Below, piece by piece: positions 62,311 to 64,000 of a stretch of 64,000 bases of DNA. The number at the start of each line of letters is the position of its first letter. Within the stretch, counting starts at the first letter, position 1. The translations under genes and the position numbers were made by a program. The notes beneath the pieces were generated by a model. That model ran no database searches and had not been told where the DNA came from. It saw only the letters and a program-made list of their open reading frames with translations. This DNA comes from Marthasterias glacialis (taxonomy: Eukaryota > Echinodermata > Asteroidea > Forcipulatida > Asteriidae): the NCBI GenBank assembly GCA_911728455.2, contig OU452239.1:1930300-1994299 (forward strand), read 5' to 3'.

Positions 62311-64000
62311 CTTTATTCACTGTGAAACCAAAACGATTTAACGAAGTTAGCAGACGAAGCGATGAGCGACACAAAAACATGACGTGCAGCGGCCTAAATA
62401 TTGCCAGCATAAGTAGACCGCAGATACAATCGGTCGCACACATTTTACTCGTGCGTATTTCCTGCTCTAATGAACGCGTAATTAAAGGGACATTTACGCT
62501 CTATATTTTGTGCGATGTTTGGGATGTAGTGTAGTTTGGTTCACAGACCCAAAAATCTCCTACTACTCTCTGTGGATTTTAGGGTCCGGTATCACCCAAA
62601 TATCACGTGACAAAAAGGAGGAATTCCTCATTTTCCGAAAATATCCGAAATACTCCGAACTCGTTGTCGTCAACAGTGTCGTTGATGGTCGGACATTTCT
62701 TTTGTTGATAAAAATTTAGCAGACATGTCCCATTATCGTTTTTCTTTTCTCCCCCCCCCCAACAAATTCAACACTATATTTGAATAATATTTGTAACATT
62801 TTTACAAACTGATTATCCCAGGCTTTTTGAAAGTAAACAAAGCCCTGTTTTATCCAATTAATGACATCGTCCACCGTTTGGTGGCAAGCAGGGGGGAGGC
62901 GGAGGGGGACAAGGGGACAAGGGAGGTAGCGCCACCAACGTTGGATTGTGTCTCATTTCCAGCGTGGACGGAGACGAGCGCGCACACACACATCGGGCTC
63001 ACATTGGGCTCTCACAGTAATCTACGTTTAGCTTTGGATGATGCCTGACCGGGGGGCGATTTTTTTTCCCGTACCACACGCTGAATAGCGTGTACATTGT
63101 ACGTGCCATGTTTATAACTAATAAAGATCGAACAGGGTCAAGAGGCAAGGAAATGCATGAAGTGGGACAGTGACTCGCGATTGTATTTTTCTTTAACAGC
63201 AAAACAAACAAAAAAACACAGACATAAAACACTCTATTGATCAAAAGTGACCGAAAGCAAAGAAAGTCAATGAAACACAGCTTAAAAGAAAATAAATAAA
63301 AAACACAAACAAATCACAGTAAAAGCTAACCCAATACCAAAACACAGTACCCAAGAAAGTTGCAGATTGAGATCTAAATAGCTTTAAAGACCGAGTCCAT
63401 AGCAGTAATAACTCGTTCAAACCAGTCAATTAAACTACCAAATTAATCGGAGAGCACATGAACCAAAAGCTGATGATGCCCCTTGTGAGTGCTATAGGCT
63501 GCTGTCTGAAGCCAATTATTACTACAAGGGGTGATTAACAACACACTCAAAGATTACACAATTAAACCAAGTGTGTGAACAGTTTTAGGAGAAATATAAA
63601 CAGTGGAAAGGTAATCAACTCTAACGTTTATACAAGCTTTGTTCTGCACCCGTGAAGTACCGAAAAACAGGTGGCCCATAATACCCTGTCATTTAAGGCT
63701 CTCCACAATACCATTTCTTAGTACAAACACATTCTTAGGCTACCACATCTATGTCCCCACATTACTGACCAGAAACTCCCCTGTTGGCCACTATAGTGCA
63801 CATCAGCAGGTAACTTAAAATACCGTGAGAAAAAGGACCTCACATACACTTAACACGTATCTCGGATAGAAGTGACCTTGGTTATTCTTGGGGCGTCTGG
63901 AACACAAACACCATGCTGAACTTGCTGTCGAGTATTCCCTACATAGTACATTAAAGAGCACGAGGAGGGTCTGTACTTTACGCCGATCACACACAACTTT
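62311..64000. other. Upstream flank of the RTK gene
   Basis: 5' side of the receptor gene. No TATA box or CpG-dense promoter could be identified with confidence. It includes dispersed repeat copy 2 (63061-63423) and a short inverted pair CCCCTTGT/ACAAGGGG (about 63479-63527). No other gene recognised. Confidence 0.55.
63061..63423 (+). repeat. Dispersed repeat, copy 2, unoccupied MITE site
   Basis: Same orientation as copy 1. At 63106-63120 the sequence reads CCATGTTTATAACTA, the pre-insertion form of the MITE site in copy 1. Confidence 0.85.

Noticed and set aside
56621..63423. LTR pair of a retrotransposon
   Set aside because: Two direct repeats flank 6 kb, but the sequence between contains receptor exons 1 and 2 and no retroviral genes. 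They are independent dispersed copies.

Overview
The window is eukaryotic and intron-rich, with many nested transposable elements, SINE-like sequences and microsatellites. The repeat style and the Ig-type receptor kinase suggest a marine invertebrate deuterostome, probably an echinoderm (perhaps a sea star). That assignment is an inference from general resemblance and was not tested by any search.

One host gene spans almost the whole window on the minus strand. It is a receptor tyrosine kinase that starts at 62310 (signal peptide) and runs leftward past the window edge. I could place 15 coding exons by reading frame, GT/AG borders and phase: signal peptide, V-type Ig domain, four more Ig domains, a fibronectin type III domain, a cysteine-rich membrane-proximal domain with an RKRRRR basic run, a transmembrane helix, two short juxtamembrane exons and four kinase exons (glycine loop and VAVK; alpha-C; hinge; HRDLATRN and DFG). 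All exon phases join, giving about 1048 codons. The kinase C-lobe lies beyond position 1.

Intron 7 of this gene (6515-41194, about 34.7 kb) holds the most unusual material. A DNA transposon, bounded by AT target duplications and AGACCTTTC ends (7391-39419), carries two convergent genes: a SWIM plus YqaJ exonuclease-like gene (plus strand, 7494-9734) and a THAP plus DDE transposase gene (minus strand, 39281-36573). That pairing matches the ISL2EU class. Both genes are broken by frameshifts at or beside homopolymer runs. Between them sits a head-to-tail array of 12 repeat units of about 1.8-3.2 kb (10377-35932). On the minus strand each unit ends in a 9-bp-stem hairpin followed by CTAG and then T, the form of a Helitron 3' end. 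Two different hairpin sequences occupy this position. The array also holds 15 copies of a second, perfectly paired hairpin set in TAA repeats, ten of them clustered at its right edge.

The other introns contain a 3.3 kb hAT-like element with an exact 8-bp target duplication and a second hAT-like element nested in it (intron 5), two TTAA-flanked elements of about 385 bp, SINE-like tRNA-derived sequences, a triplicated partial Ig exon, a Ty3/gypsy integrase remnant, a 171-bp MITE with an unoccupied paralogous site elsewhere in the window, several foldback elements including one with perfect 40-bp arms, and various mini- and microsatellites. The 1.7 kb right of the start codon is the upstream flank; I recognise no promoter there.
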